A stretch of 64,000 nucleotides of DNA, from contig NZ_CP046172.1 of NCBI RefSeq assembly GCF_011801145.1, forward strand, positions 1,550,001 through 1,614,000, written 5' to 3'. Within the stretch, counting starts at the first letter, position 1. Each line of letters begins with the position of its first letter. Both the position numbers and the translations under genes were made by a program. This DNA comes from Nocardia arthritidis (lineage in GTDB: Bacteria; Actinomycetota; Actinomycetes; Mycobacteriales; Mycobacteriaceae). The notes beneath the pieces were generated by a model, which was not told the DNA's origin, did not search any database, and saw only the letters and a program-made list of their open reading frames with translations. Shown in pieces: positions 44,326 through 52,922 of this stretch.

Positions 44326-44646
44326 GTGTCCGAAGCTCAACTCGAAATTCAGATGCTGCACGACCGGGTCATGATCCGGGTGACGCCCGAGGCGGGCGAA
44401 CGCCGTAGCAGCGGAGGAATTCTGATTCCGGCGACGGCGCAGGTTGCCAAGCGATTGACCTGGGGCCAGGTGTCCGGCGTAGGCGCGCACGTGCGCTCGG
44501 TCCGGGTCGGCGACCGGGTGCTGTTCAGCGCCGACGACCAGTACGAGGTCGAGATCAAGGGCCAGGCCTACCTGGTCCTGCGCGAACGCGACCTGCACGC
44601 GGTGGCCAGCGAACAACCCGAACACGGCACCGGCCTCTACCTCTGA
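44326..44646 (+). CDS. Orphan GroES-like co-chaperonin protein
   Basis: A 106-aa Cpn10-fold protein: LHDRVMIRVTPEAGERRSSG, then GILIPATA (the mobile-loop position), VRVGDRVLFSADDQYEVEIK and YLVLRERDLHAV. Fold order matches GroES, but the mobile loop and the roof differ and no GroEL gene is adjacent. The GTG start lies 6 nt after TACACT, so it is probably leaderless. It may be a GroES paralogue with a special client or another role. Confidence 0.8.
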   Translation: MSEAQLEIQMLHDRVMIRVTPEAGERRSSGGILIPATAQVAKRLTWGQVSGVGAHVRSVRVGDRVLFSADDQYEVEIKGQAYLVLRERDLHAVASEQPEHGTGLYL

Positions 44647-44650
44647 ACCC

Positions 44651-44681
44651 TTGCACCTCACGCGGCGTGAGGACCTACCGT
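44651..44681 (+). promoter_or_regulatory. MerR-type promoter/operator with 19-bp spacer
   Basis: TTGCAC (44651–44656), a 19-bp spacer and TACCGT (44676–44681). The spacer contains the palindrome CCTCACG-CGG-CGTGAGG (44656–44672). Long spacers with a central palindrome are the hallmark of promoters that MerR proteins untwist. The start codon follows by 7 nt, so the message is leaderless and autoregulated. Confidence 0.75.
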
Positions 44682-44688
44682 CGGATTC

Positions 44689-45483
44689 GTGGCGAAGACG
44701 AGCGAGTACGTCAAGGTCGGCGAGCTGGCCGCGGCCAGTGGGCTGACCGTCCGCACCCTGCACTACTACGACGAGATCGGGCTGCTCTCGCCCTCGGGCC
44801 GCAGCGGCGCCGGGCATCGGCTGTATTCGGGCGACGATGTGCAGCGGCTGTACCGCATCGGCCTGCTGCGCGGGCTCGGGCTGCGGCTGGACGAGGTGGC
44901 CGCCGCGCTCGACGATCCGGCGTGGGATCTGCGCGGAGTGCTGCACCGGCACATGGCCCAGCTCGACCATCGGCTGGCCGTCGGGCATCGGCTGCGCCAC
45001 CGGCTGACCGCGATGGTCGCCGCGATCACCGATCACCGCAGTCTCGAAACACCCGAGCTGCTGGGCACTTTGGAGGATATGGCCATGCTGGACACCAAGA
45101 TTCGACGCCGCATACCGACGCTGGTCTACCGCGACATCGCCGCCGCGCACGAATTCCTCACCACCGTCTTCGGTTTGGAGCCGGGTGAGCTGAGCCGCGG
45201 TGCGGATGGCACCGTGCACCACGGTGAGGTCACCGCGGGCGACGGGGTGATCTGGTTGCACGCGGTCTCCGAACAGTTCGGCCTGCAGTCGCCTGCGACG
45301 GTCGGCGCGTGCACCGAGGGCATGTCGATCGTGGTCGATGATGTCGACGCGCACTTCCGGCACGCGAAAGCCGGTGGCGCGGAAATACTTTACGAGCCGA
45401 CGGATCAGTTCTACGGCTACCGCGACTACAGCGCCCGCGACCCGGAGGGCCGCCTGTGGACCTTCATGTCGCCGTTGGCTTGA
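44689..45483 (+). CDS. MerR-family regulator fused to a VOC/glyoxalase-like domain
   Basis: A 264-aa fusion. N-terminal MerR HTH: YVKVGELAAASGLTVRTLHY then YDEIGLLSP and a dimerisation coiled coil to about residue 125. The C-terminal ~125 residues form a vicinal-oxygen-chelate domain of the bleomycin-resistance/glyoxalase type (YRDIAAAHEFLTTVFGLEPG … GGAEILYEPTDQFYGYRDY then DPEGRLWTF). The second domain likely senses an effector or binds a toxic ligand. The gene overlaps the convergent peptidase gene by 20 bp. Confidence 0.88.
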   Translation: MAKTSEYVKVGELAAASGLTVRTLHYYDEIGLLSPSGRSGAGHRLYSGDDVQRLYRIGLLRGLGLRLDEVAAALDDPAWDLRGVLHRHMAQLDHRLAVGHRLRHRLTAMVAAITDHRSLETPELLGTLEDMAMLDTKIRRRIPTLVYRDIAAAHEFLTTVFGLEPGELSRGADGTVHHGEVTAGDGVIWLHAVSEQFGLQSPATVGACTEGMSIVVDDVDAHFRHAKAGGAEILYEPTDQFYGYRDYSARDPEGRLWTFMSPLA

Positions 45484-46117
45484 TCAGTTCCTCGACTCGG
45501 GCGCCGTCTACCACGATGACATCGTCGTCGGTGAGCGCCCAGTGCGGGATGCCTTGGGCGCGAAGGCCTTCGGCGAATCGCTTGCACTCACCGTCGAAAT
45601 CGGTCGGTGAGTCGATATGGGGGACGATCGGGCGGTCGACCAATCCGAGGCCGTCCCAGCGGATTTCGCCGCCGCCGGCGGTCGCGACCTCGGCCGGATC
45701 GTCCACCGTCTCCAGGCCGTGCAGGTCGGGTGTCATGACGGCGGCGCCCGCGCTGTATCCGGCGTAGACCAGTGCGTCGTCGGCCAGCAGCCGGGTGAGC
45801 GCGAGATCGGCTCCGCTGCGGGCGAACTGGGCGCGCAGCACGAAGGTGTTGCCGCCGCGCACCAGCACCAGTGGATAATCCGCGAGCTTGCGCGTCAGTT
45901 CCGCACCGCGCCCGAGGTATTCGCGCAGATCGAGCACCTCGGGCGTGTAGCCGAGCCGCCGCAGCGGCACCAGATCGCTGGTCACCGCCGACGCCCAGGC
46001 CGCGGGCCAGGCGTCACAGGCGTTGGGAACAAGCGCGACCCGGCCCGGCGCGCCGGCCAACTCGACGAGCCGGTCGTGGTGCGCGCCGAACCGGTAGCTG
46101 GACAGGAATAGTCGCAT
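45464..46117 (-). CDS. Peptidase E-like protein (S51, class I glutamine amidotransferase-like)
   Basis: A 217-aa member of the S51 family: MRLFLSSYRFG, LVLVRGGNTFVLR, then the nucleophile elbow VYAGYSAGAAVM and PHIDSPTDFDGECKRF. Peptidase E (dipeptidase E) cleaves Asp-X dipeptides; many actinobacterial relatives are unassigned. It starts one base before the preceding isomerase-like gene's end (same strand), so they form an operon. Its 3' end overlaps the MerR-VOC gene by 20 bp. Confidence 0.85.
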   Translation of the reverse strand: MRLFLSSYRFGAHHDRLVELAGAPGRVALVPNACDAWPAAWASAVTSDLVPLRRLGYTPEVLDLREYLGRGAELTRKLADYPLVLVRGGNTFVLRAQFARSGADLALTRLLADDALVYAGYSAGAAVMTPDLHGLETVDDPAEVATAGGGEIRWDGLGLVDRPIVPHIDSPTDFDGECKRFAEGLRAQGIPHWALTDDDVIVVDGARVEELIKPTAT

Positions 46118-46957
46118 CTACAGCGTGAAGGCCAGGTTGTCGACGAGCCTGCGGCCCAGCTCCGCGTCACCGGTGATGGCGATCTCACCGAGGTGGTCGG
46201 CCGCCGCGGTGCGCCCGCCGCCGAGTCGCACGAAAAGCCCCGAATCCAAGCGTATTCCGACGGTTTCCGGCCCGTCGAAGGATTCGACATAAGCGGCCCG
46301 CCCGTCCACTTGAATGCGCAGCTCGCGCGCCAACGGACCGGTGAGCGTGACGGCGATCCGCGAACCCTGCGGCGCACCACCGCGTTTCACCACCACCCTG
46401 GGGATCGAACCGGCGAATTCGGCGAAGGCGAGTTCGGCCCGCGCACCGCCCTCGTCCACCGTGACACCCAGTGCGTCGGCGATATCGAGTTCGTGCATCC
46501 AGCAGTCGAACAGCCGCACCCGCATGAACCGGCCGTAGCTCACCTGCCCGATCGGTGACGGCGTCTCGGCCTGCCACTGCGCATCGTCCATGGCCGCCAA
46601 GGCCTTCCGGCGTCGATCGATCACCTCCCGGTACAGCTCGAGCAGCTGTGCGCCCGAGCGGGGCCGCAGCCGCTGCACCCAGATCTCGTTCAACGCGGCG
46701 GTGTCGTTGCGCACGTGCGGCAGCGTGCGCACATCGATCTTCTCGACCCCGTCCGGCAGCGCGGGCGGTTTCTCGCCGAGCAACCAGGATTCGGTGCCGA
46801 CAACGTGGGCCACCACGTCGAAAACCGTCCACCCCGGCAGCGGAGACGCTGTGCGCCAGCCGGTTTCGTCCAGGCCGGCGACCAGCGCGGCGATCGCGTC
46901 CCACTGCTCGGCGAGCCCGGCGATCAGCGGCGGACGCTCCAGGGTGCGGTCGGTCAT
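46118..46957 (-). CDS. Maleylpyruvate isomerase-family (mycothiol-dependent, DinB-like) protein
   Basis: A 279-aa protein with the N-terminal DinB/mycothiol-dependent fold: TASPLPGWTVFDVVAHVVGT (metal histidine HVVG), FDCWMHELDIADALG (second HxxD site) and a C-terminal SCP2-like half. The family includes mycothiol-dependent maleylpyruvate isomerase; the substrate here is unknown. Mycothiol is made by actinobacteria, which fits the host. It abuts the peptidase gene and lies 37 bp after the HIT gene. Confidence 0.82.
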   Translation of the reverse strand: MTDRTLERPPLIAGLAEQWDAIAALVAGLDETGWRTASPLPGWTVFDVVAHVVGTESWLLGEKPPALPDGVEKIDVRTLPHVRNDTAALNEIWVQRLRPRSGAQLLELYREVIDRRRKALAAMDDAQWQAETPSPIGQVSYGRFMRVRLFDCWMHELDIADALGVTVDEGGARAELAFAEFAGSIPRVVVKRGGAPQGSRIAVTLTGPLARELRIQVDGRAAYVESFDGPETVGIRLDSGLFVRLGGGRTAAADHLGEIAITGDAELGRRLVDNLAFTL

Positions 46958-46994
46958 GCGAATTCCTCTCTCGTCCAGCGGTATTCGGTCGAAC

Positions 46995-47426
46995 TCAGTC
47001 GGCGTCCAGCGCCGCGATGCCCGCGCGAATGGCGGCCGCGGTGGATTCGGGATCGTGCGGGCGGCGCAGCACCAGGCCCGTCGCGAAGCTCAATCTGTCG
47101 CCTTTGCGCCGCGGGATGACGTGCAGGTGCACGTGCGGAACCGTCTGGAAGGCCGCGGTGCCGTCGTTGAGCACCAGGTTCGCGCCGTTCGCGGCCAGGC
47201 TGCTGCGCCGGATGGCCAGCGCCAGCCGGTGCCCGGCGCGGAATATGTGCGCGCCCAGTTCGGCGTCCAGATCCTCCAGCTCGGTGGCGTGCCGCTTGGG
47301 AATCACCAGCGTGTGGCCGCGCACGATCGGCCGGATATCGAGGAACGCGCACAGCGTCTCGTCCTCGTAGACCTTGGTGGCGGGCGCCGCACCCGCCACG
47401 ATGCGGCAGAACACGCAGTCCTTCAC
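46995..47426 (-). CDS. HIT-family nucleotide hydrolase
   Basis: A 143-aa histidine-triad protein. N-terminal CVFCRIVAGAAPATKVYEDE, then GHTLVIPKRHATELEDLD and the catalytic HVHLHVIPRRKGD (HxHxH with the nucleophilic middle histidine). These Zn-binding proteins hydrolyse adenosine phosphoramidates and Ap4A-like substrates. First gene of a minus-strand set with the isomerase-like and peptidase genes; it faces the pnt operon across a 414-bp region. Confidence 0.9.
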   Translation of the reverse strand: MKDCVFCRIVAGAAPATKVYEDETLCAFLDIRPIVRGHTLVIPKRHATELEDLDAELGAHIFRAGHRLALAIRRSSLAANGANLVLNDGTAAFQTVPHVHLHVIPRRKGDRLSFATGLVLRRPHDPESTAAAIRAGIAALDAD

Positions 47427-47612
47427 AGGGCAGACCTTACGGCCTGGTCATGATCCGCGTCACTGTCCGGTTTTACACAGTACGGCCGACCTCGTCTCGA
47501 ACCTTTGAGTAAGTAAGCGACCCGTACGTTCGGTCTTGTTCGGCTCGCCCGAGCCGATCACCATCGAAATCGGCGATCGACCGATTCGCCAGGTACGGGT
47601 AGGAGGTGACCG

Positions 47613-47669
47613 ATGACGGCACTGCCGGGAGATTCGGGCATAACGCCGGAATCCGGCTCCCGTATGTGA
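47613..47669 (+). CDS. Possible 18-aa leader ORF upstream of pntAa
   Basis: Inside the 414-bp HIT–pntAa gap, AGGAGGT lies 5 nt before ATG 47613 and opens MTALPGDSGITPESGSRM with a TGA at 47667. The ribosome site is the strongest in the region. The remaining gap shows an AT-richer stretch at 47728–47748 that could be a promoter. Coding is unproven; it could be a leader peptide controlling the transhydrogenase operon or a small protein. Confidence 0.35.
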   Translation: MTALPGDSGITPESGSRM

Positions 47670-47840
47670 CGGGCATCTCAGATACGCTCACCGCGGGCCG
47701 GGTACAGTTTGCGAGATCCAGGCAACCTTACTCACAAGTAATAACGCTCAGGCCGACGACACAGCGCAGTCGGCGAACAGTAGATCGCCCCGGCCGTCTA
47801 TCGGTGGCTCGAAACTCAGCACGAGAAGGAAGTCAGACAA

Positions 47841-48959
47841 GTGGAGGCAACGCAGAGCGTAGGCGATTCGTCGCCGCGTGGCGCGCGTGTCGGAGTTGTT
47901 CGCGAGTCGAACGCGGGCGAACGACGTGTCGCATTGGTACCGAAGATCATTCCGAGTCTGGTCAAGCACGGTGTGGATGTGGTGATCGAGCCCGGCGCCG
48001 GCCTCGGCGCGCTCATCCCCGACGACGCCTACGTCGCGGCGGGCGCGACCATCGGCGATCCATGGTCGGCCGACGTCGTCGTCAAGGTCGCGCCGCCCAA
48101 CGACGCGGAGGTGGCCAAGCTGGCGGCCGGACAGACCCTCATCGGCTTCCTGGCCCCGCGCAATGCCGACAACCAGATCGCGAAACTGAAATCCGCTGGG
48201 GTGCAAGCCTTCGCGGTGGAGGCGATCCCGCGCATCTCGCGCGCCCAGGTGATGGACGCGCTCTCCTCACAGGCCAATGTCGCGGGCTATAAGGCCGTGC
48301 TGCTCGCCGCATCCGAATCGACCCGCTTCTTCCCGATGCTCACCACCGCCGCGGGCACCGTCAAACCCGCGACCGTGCTCGTGCTCGGCGTCGGCGTGGC
48401 CGGACTGCAGGCGCTGGCCACCGCGAAGCGGCTCGGCGGGCGCACCACCGGCTACGACGTGCGCCCCGAGGTCGCCGATCAGGTGCGCTCGGTCGGCGCG
48501 CAGTGGCTCGACCTCGGCATCGACGCCGCCGGTGAGGGCGGCTACGCCCGCGAGCTCACCGACGACGAAAAGGCAAGGCAGCAGCAGGCTTTGGAGGACG
48601 CGATCAAGGGCTTCGACGTGGTGATCACCACCGCGCTGGTGCCGGGTCGCCCCGCGCCGCGCCTGGTCACCGCCGCGGCCGTCGAGGGGATGAAGCCCGG
48701 CAGCGTGATCGTCGACCTGGCCGGCGAGACCGGCGGCAACTGCGAACTCACCGAACCCGGCAAAACCGTTGTCAAGCACGAGGTCACCATCGCCTCACCG
48801 CTGAACCTGCCGGCCACCATGCCCGAACACGCCAGCGAGCTGTACTCGAAAAACATTGCGGCACTGCTGGAACTGATGCTGGTGGACGGAAAACTGGCCC
48901 CGGACTTCAGCGATCAGGTGCTGGCGGATTCGTGCGTCACCCGTGAGGTGGAAAAGTAA
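47841..48959 (+). CDS. pntAa: NAD(P) transhydrogenase subunit alpha, NAD-binding part (PntAa)
   Basis: A 372-aa dI component of the proton-translocating transhydrogenase, from GTG 47841 with AAGGAAG upstream. It shares the alanine dehydrogenase fold: GVVRESNAGERRVALVPKII, AVEAIPRISRAQVMDALSSQ and the NAD-binding ATVLVLGVGVAGLQALATAK. It binds NAD(H) in the cytoplasm and works with PntAb and PntB to make NADPH at the expense of the proton gradient. The stop overlaps the pntAb start by one base, so it is the first gene of a three-gene operon. Confidence 0.94.
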   Translation: MEATQSVGDSSPRGARVGVVRESNAGERRVALVPKIIPSLVKHGVDVVIEPGAGLGALIPDDAYVAAGATIGDPWSADVVVKVAPPNDAEVAKLAAGQTLIGFLAPRNADNQIAKLKSAGVQAFAVEAIPRISRAQVMDALSSQANVAGYKAVLLAASESTRFFPMLTTAAGTVKPATVLVLGVGVAGLQALATAKRLGGRTTGYDVRPEVADQVRSVGAQWLDLGIDAAGEGGYARELTDDEKARQQQALEDAIKGFDVVITTALVPGRPAPRLVTAAAVEGMKPGSVIVDLAGETGGNCELTEPGKTVVKHEVTIASPLNLPATMPEHASELYSKNIAALLELMLVDGKLAPDFSDQVLADSCVTREVEK

Positions 48960-49258
48960 TGTACACAGAACTTCTCGCGAATATCGCGATCCTGGTGCTG
49001 TCCGGGTTCGTCGGATTCGCCGTGATCTCCAAGGTGCCCAACACCTTGCACACCCCGCTGATGTCGGGCACCAACGCCATTCACGGCATCGTCGTGCTCG
49101 GCGCGCTGGTCACGCTCGGCAATGTCAAGGATCCGTCGATCCTCACCCAGATCATCCTGTTCATCGCCGTCGTGTTCGGAACCCTCAACGTGATCGGCGG
49201 TTTCGTGGTCACCGACCGCATGCTCGGCATGTTCAAGAGCAAGAAGGCGGCCAAGTGA
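48959..49258 (+). CDS. pntAb: NAD(P) transhydrogenase subunit alpha, membrane part (PntAb)
   Basis: A 99-aa membrane subunit with three hydrophobic helices: LLANIAILVLSGFVGFAVIS, the middle IHGIVVLGALVTLG and the last IILFIAVVFGTLNVIGGFVV. In E. coli the same segment is the C-terminal half of PntA; in actinobacteria it is a separate gene. It contributes to the proton channel. ATG 48959 overlaps the pntAa stop, and its own TGA overlaps pntB as TGATG. Confidence 0.93.
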   Translation: MYTELLANIAILVLSGFVGFAVISKVPNTLHTPLMSGTNAIHGIVVLGALVTLGNVKDPSILTQIILFIAVVFGTLNVIGGFVVTDRMLGMFKSKKAAK

Positions 49259-50688
49259 TGCACACCTTCGACAATGTGACCTACCTGGTCAACGGGCTAT
49301 ATATCGTCGCGTTCGCGCTGTTCATCTACGGCCTGATGGGCCTGACCGGTCCGAAGACCGCGGTGCGCGGCAACCTGATCGCCGCGGCGGGCATGGTGAT
49401 CGCCGTTGTGGCGACGCTGATTTCGGTGCGGCACACCTCGAACTGGATCCTGATCATCGCGGGCGTCGTCGTCGGCGTACTGCTCGGCGTTCCGCCCGCC
49501 AAGTTCACCAAGATGACCGCGATGCCGCAGCTGGTGGCCGCGTTCAACGGTGTCGGCGGCGGCACCGTCGCGCTCATCGCCTGGTCGGAATTCATCAATT
49601 CCCAAGGCTTTTCGCACTTCGACGAGCAGCCGACGGTGCATATCGTCATCGGGTCGCTGTTCGCGGCGATCATCGGTTCGGTGTCGTTCTGGGGTTCGCT
49701 GATCGCCTTCGGCAAACTGCAGGAGATCCTGCCCGGCCGCCCGATCGGCATCGGGAAACTGCAGCAGCCGCTGAACCTGCTGCTGTTCGCGGGCGCCGTC
49801 GCGGCCGCGGTGGTGATCGGGGTCGGCGCCACCAAAGATGGTGTGTCCCAATTGTGGATGATCGCGGTGCTGGTGCTGGCCGGTGTGCTCGGGCTGATGG
49901 TGGTGCTGCCGATCGGCGGCGCCGATATGCCCGTGGTGATCTCGCTGCTCAACGCGTTGACCGGATTGTCGGCCGCCGCGGCGGGTCTGGCGCTGAACAA
50001 CACCGCGATGATCGTCGCGGGCATGATCGTCGGCGCGTCCGGTTCGATCCTGACCAACCTGATGGCCAAGGCGATGAACCGGTCCATCCCGGCCATCGTC
50101 GCGGGCGGCTTCGGCGGTGGCGGTGTCGCCGTCGGCGGCGCGGGCGGTGAGCAGAAGCAGGCCAAGGCCACCTCCGCGGCCGACGCCGCGATCCAGATGG
50201 CCTACGCGAACCAGGTGATCGTCGTCCCCGGCTACGGCATGGCGGTGGCGCAGGCCCAGCACGCGGTGAAGGAGATGGCCGCGCTGCTCGAGGCCAAGGG
50301 CGTCGAGGTCAAATACGCCATCCACCCGGTCGCGGGCCGCATGCCCGGCCATATGAACGTGCTGCTGGCCGAGGCCGAGGTGTCCTATGACGCGCTCAAG
50401 GAAATGGACGACATCAACGGCGAATTCGCCCGCACCGATGTGGCCCTGGTGATCGGCGCGAACGATGTCACCAATCCGGCGGCCCGCGAGGACAGCTCCA
50501 GCCCGATCTACGGCATGCCGGTGCTGAACGTGGACCAGGCCAAGAGCGTCATCGTGCTCAAGCGATCCATGAACAGCGGCTTCGCCGGAATCGACAACCC
50601 GCTGTTCTACGCCGACCACACCTCGATGCTGTTCGGCGACGCCAAGAAATCGGTGGGTGCGGTCACCGAGGAACTGAAGGCGCTGTAA
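49258..50688 (+). CDS. pntB: NAD(P) transhydrogenase subunit beta (PntB)
   Basis: A 476-aa subunit. About eight hydrophobic helices fill residues 10–265. The C-terminal NADP-binding dIII domain has VIVVPGYGMAVAQAQHAVKE, HPVAGRMPGHMNVLLAEAEV, IGANDVTNPAAREDSSSP and SMNSGFAGIDNPLF. It couples hydride transfer to NADP+ with inward proton movement. Third gene of the pnt operon, followed by a hairpin. An in-frame extension further upstream runs through pntAb and is not used. Confidence 0.95.
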   Translation: MHTFDNVTYLVNGLYIVAFALFIYGLMGLTGPKTAVRGNLIAAAGMVIAVVATLISVRHTSNWILIIAGVVVGVLLGVPPAKFTKMTAMPQLVAAFNGVGGGTVALIAWSEFINSQGFSHFDEQPTVHIVIGSLFAAIIGSVSFWGSLIAFGKLQEILPGRPIGIGKLQQPLNLLLFAGAVAAAVVIGVGATKDGVSQLWMIAVLVLAGVLGLMVVLPIGGADMPVVISLLNALTGLSAAAAGLALNNTAMIVAGMIVGASGSILTNLMAKAMNRSIPAIVAGGFGGGGVAVGGAGGEQKQAKATSAADAAIQMAYANQVIVVPGYGMAVAQAQHAVKEMAALLEAKGVEVKYAIHPVAGRMPGHMNVLLAEAEVSYDALKEMDDINGEFARTDVALVIGANDVTNPAAREDSSSPIYGMPVLNVDQAKSVIVLKRSMNSGFAGIDNPLFYADHTSMLFGDAKKSVGAVTEELKAL

Positions 50689-50695
50689 AACCGGC

Positions 50696-50737
50696 GACGG
50701 CCCGCCATTTCGCTTCGATGCGGAACGGCGGGCCGTC
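50696..50737 (+). terminator. Hairpin terminator after pntB
   Basis: Perfect 11-bp stem GACGGCCCGCC/GGCGGGCCGTC (50696–50706, 50727–50737) with a 20-nt loop, 8 bp after the pntB stop. No T-run. Confidence 0.7.
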
Positions 50738-50857
50738 TCACTGAGTGGGCAGTACGGGGCCGCCGGACAACTCGGGGATTGCATTCGGCTAGATTCTGCG
50801 TGGAGGTCGCCGGTCGAGAGGTACGACCGGATTTTCTCGGACCCGGGGAGGGATCAG

Positions 50858-51700
50858 ATGACCACACCACCGAACTATCCGAATTCCGGTCAGCCGCAGC
50901 CAGGTTGGGGCCAGCAGCCGGGATATCCGCCCGCCACACCGGGATACGGCCCGCCGCAACCCGAATCAGGCGCGCAGCTTGGTAATCCGGGGGGATATCC
51001 GCCCGCGCCGGGACAGCAGGCTCCCGCGGGAGGCTATCCACAGGGCGGATATCCGCCGCCCCCGTCGGGCGGCTACCAGCAGGGTGGCTTCCCGCCGCCG
51101 AATCAGCCTGGGCAGCAGGGGTTCCCGGGCCAGCAGCCGGGCGTTCCCGGCGTGCCGCCCGTCCCGTATTCGCCCACGCCGCCGCAGTCCGGCGGCAAAT
51201 CGGCGCTCAAGATCGTGATCGCGCTCGTGGTGCTGGTGGTGGTCGGTGGCGGGCTGTTCGGCGCCAGTCGGCTGCTGCGCTCGGATCCACAGAAGATCAA
51301 TGTCGGCCAGTGCGCGAAACTATCCGGAACCACCTACAAACCGGAGTTCGCGACCAAGGACTGCGGTGACGCCGAGGCGAATTACGTGGTGGCACAGCGG
51401 ATCGACAAATCCGACGCCGATTGCGCGACCAAGGACTACGCCAGCTACTACGAAACCGGCAAGGGCAACCATTACACGCTGTGCCTGCGCCTGAACGTCA
51501 AACAGGGCGACTGCGTCAAGACGTCGACACTCGGTGCGAGCACCAAGGTGGCCTGCACCTCCTCGGCCGACTTCAAGATCGGCCGGATAGTCACCGGTCA
51601 GGCGACGCCGAGCGCCTGCGGCAGTGATTACACCGAACGGGAGACGATCGTCTATCCGAAACCCGATCCGATGACGCTGTGCCTGGTCGAGCCGAAGTGA
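50858..51700 (+). CDS. LppU-like protein with Pro/Gly/Gln-rich N-terminus and one TM helix
   Basis: A 280-aa protein. Residues 1–110 are low-complexity Pro/Gly/Tyr/Gln repeats (PPGYPPATPGYGPPQP type), then a single transmembrane helix, ALKIVIALVVLVVVGGGLFG (about 115–134). The extracellular domain has cysteines in VGQCAKL, TKDCGDAE, DCATKDY, LCLRLN and GDCVKT, resembling the LppU/SCO3897 group. The topology is cytoplasmic Pro-rich tail and exported C-terminus. GGGAGGG precedes ATG. Function unknown; possibly envelope associated. Confidence 0.78.
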   Translation: MTTPPNYPNSGQPQPGWGQQPGYPPATPGYGPPQPESGAQLGNPGGYPPAPGQQAPAGGYPQGGYPPPPSGGYQQGGFPPPNQPGQQGFPGQQPGVPGVPPVPYSPTPPQSGGKSALKIVIALVVLVVVGGGLFGASRLLRSDPQKINVGQCAKLSGTTYKPEFATKDCGDAEANYVVAQRIDKSDADCATKDYASYYETGKGNHYTLCLRLNVKQGDCVKTSTLGASTKVACTSSADFKIGRIVTGQATPSACGSDYTERETIVYPKPDPMTLCLVEPK

Positions 51701-51736
51701 CGCCGTAAATTCGGTGGACAGCGGGCGGGCCCCGGG

Positions 51737-52918
51737 ATGATCATGGTCGGGGTGTCTGCACGAAATGAGCCGCTGCGGCTGATCGGTTCCGAAACACCCG
51801 CCCAGGGATCGTCGCCGGAGCCCGCCGCCGCGACCCGGCTTCCGTGGTCCGCCGCCATCGATTCCTCCTACACCACGCGGGATGCGCTGGACGCGCTCGC
51901 GCTGGCACCGTTCCTGCGTGGCGATCAGCCCTACGCGCGGACGATGCATTTGGAACGGGTCCGCTCGGACGCCACACTGCGTCCGGGCGGCGCCCGTGTG
52001 GTGCGGGCCGCCGAGGAGGACAACACCGGCGCCGTGCTCTCGGCCGGACCCGGCTGGACCCTGCGCTCGGTGCGCTGGTCCGGCGGTTCGGCCATGCTCG
52101 AAATCACGGCGGAGAGCGACGATCTCGCGCGTTCGGTGCTCGCCGAGGCGATCCGGGACGCCACCGAGACAACCGCGGCCACCGAAACCGTCGACATGGG
52201 TTTCTGGCATATGGACGTGCGCGGTTCGCGCCGCCGCGGCAGGGTGGTCTCCACTCCCGAATGGCCGGAGATCCGGGGCAATTACTCGGGCGCCGTCGCG
52301 GCGGCGATGGATCGGCTGATGGCGTTGACGGCGGCCGAGGTCACCGGCAGGCTCATCCTGCTGCACGGCCCGCCGGGCACCGGCAAGACCACCGCGCTGC
52401 GCGCACTCGCCCGCGCGTGGGCGTCCTGGTGTCAATTCGACTGCGTGCTCGACCCGGAGGTGCTGTTCACCAACCCCGGCTATCTCATGGAGGTGGCGGC
52501 GGGCGTCGACGCGGACGGCGAACACGGCCAGCGCTGGCGGCTGCTGGTGCTGGAGGACTGCGACGAGCTGATCCGCGGTGAAGCGAAAGAGACTGCGGGG
52601 CAGGGCCTTTCGCGTCTGCTCAACCTCACCGACGGCATACTCGGCCAGGGCCGCGACGTGCTGGTCGCGATCACCACCAACGAGGATCTGTCCCGGCTGC
52701 ATCCGGCCGTCATCCGCCCCGGGCGCTGCCTCGCGCAGATCGAGGTCGGCCGCCTGTCGCCCGCGGAGGCCGCCGCCTGGCTGGACCGGGCGGGTGCGCC
52801 GCGCCTCGACACCGTCGAATACGGTGCGACCCTTGCCGAATTGGTCGCGCACCGCGACGGTGAGGCGCGGATTCGTTCCGTCGCAAGCGATCCCGCGAGC
52901 CCAGGTATGTATCTGTAG
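51737..52918 (+). CDS. AAA-type ATPase (DUF5925-like)
   Basis: A 393-aa protein with an N-terminal ~190-residue domain of the DUF5925 type and a C-terminal AAA domain. Walker A LLHGPPGTGKTTALRALARA near residue 215; Walker B LLVLEDCDELI; sensor-like AITTNEDLSRLHPAVIRPGR, which includes the AAA arginine. The role is likely remodelling of a protein or complex, unknown which. It may share the promoter region with the upstream membrane gene (36-bp gap). ATG 51737 lacks a strong ribosome site; ATG 51743 is an alternative. Confidence 0.82.
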   Translation: MIMVGVSARNEPLRLIGSETPAQGSSPEPAAATRLPWSAAIDSSYTTRDALDALALAPFLRGDQPYARTMHLERVRSDATLRPGGARVVRAAEEDNTGAVLSAGPGWTLRSVRWSGGSAMLEITAESDDLARSVLAEAIRDATETTAATETVDMGFWHMDVRGSRRRGRVVSTPEWPEIRGNYSGAVAAAMDRLMALTAAEVTGRLILLHGPPGTGKTTALRALARAWASWCQFDCVLDPEVLFTNPGYLMEVAAGVDADGEHGQRWRLLVLEDCDELIRGEAKETAGQGLSRLLNLTDGILGQGRDVLVAITTNEDLSRLHPAVIRPGRCLAQIEVGRLSPAEAAAWLDRAGAPRLDTVEYGATLAELVAHRDGEARIRSVASDPASPGMYL

Positions 52919-52922
52919 CCGA

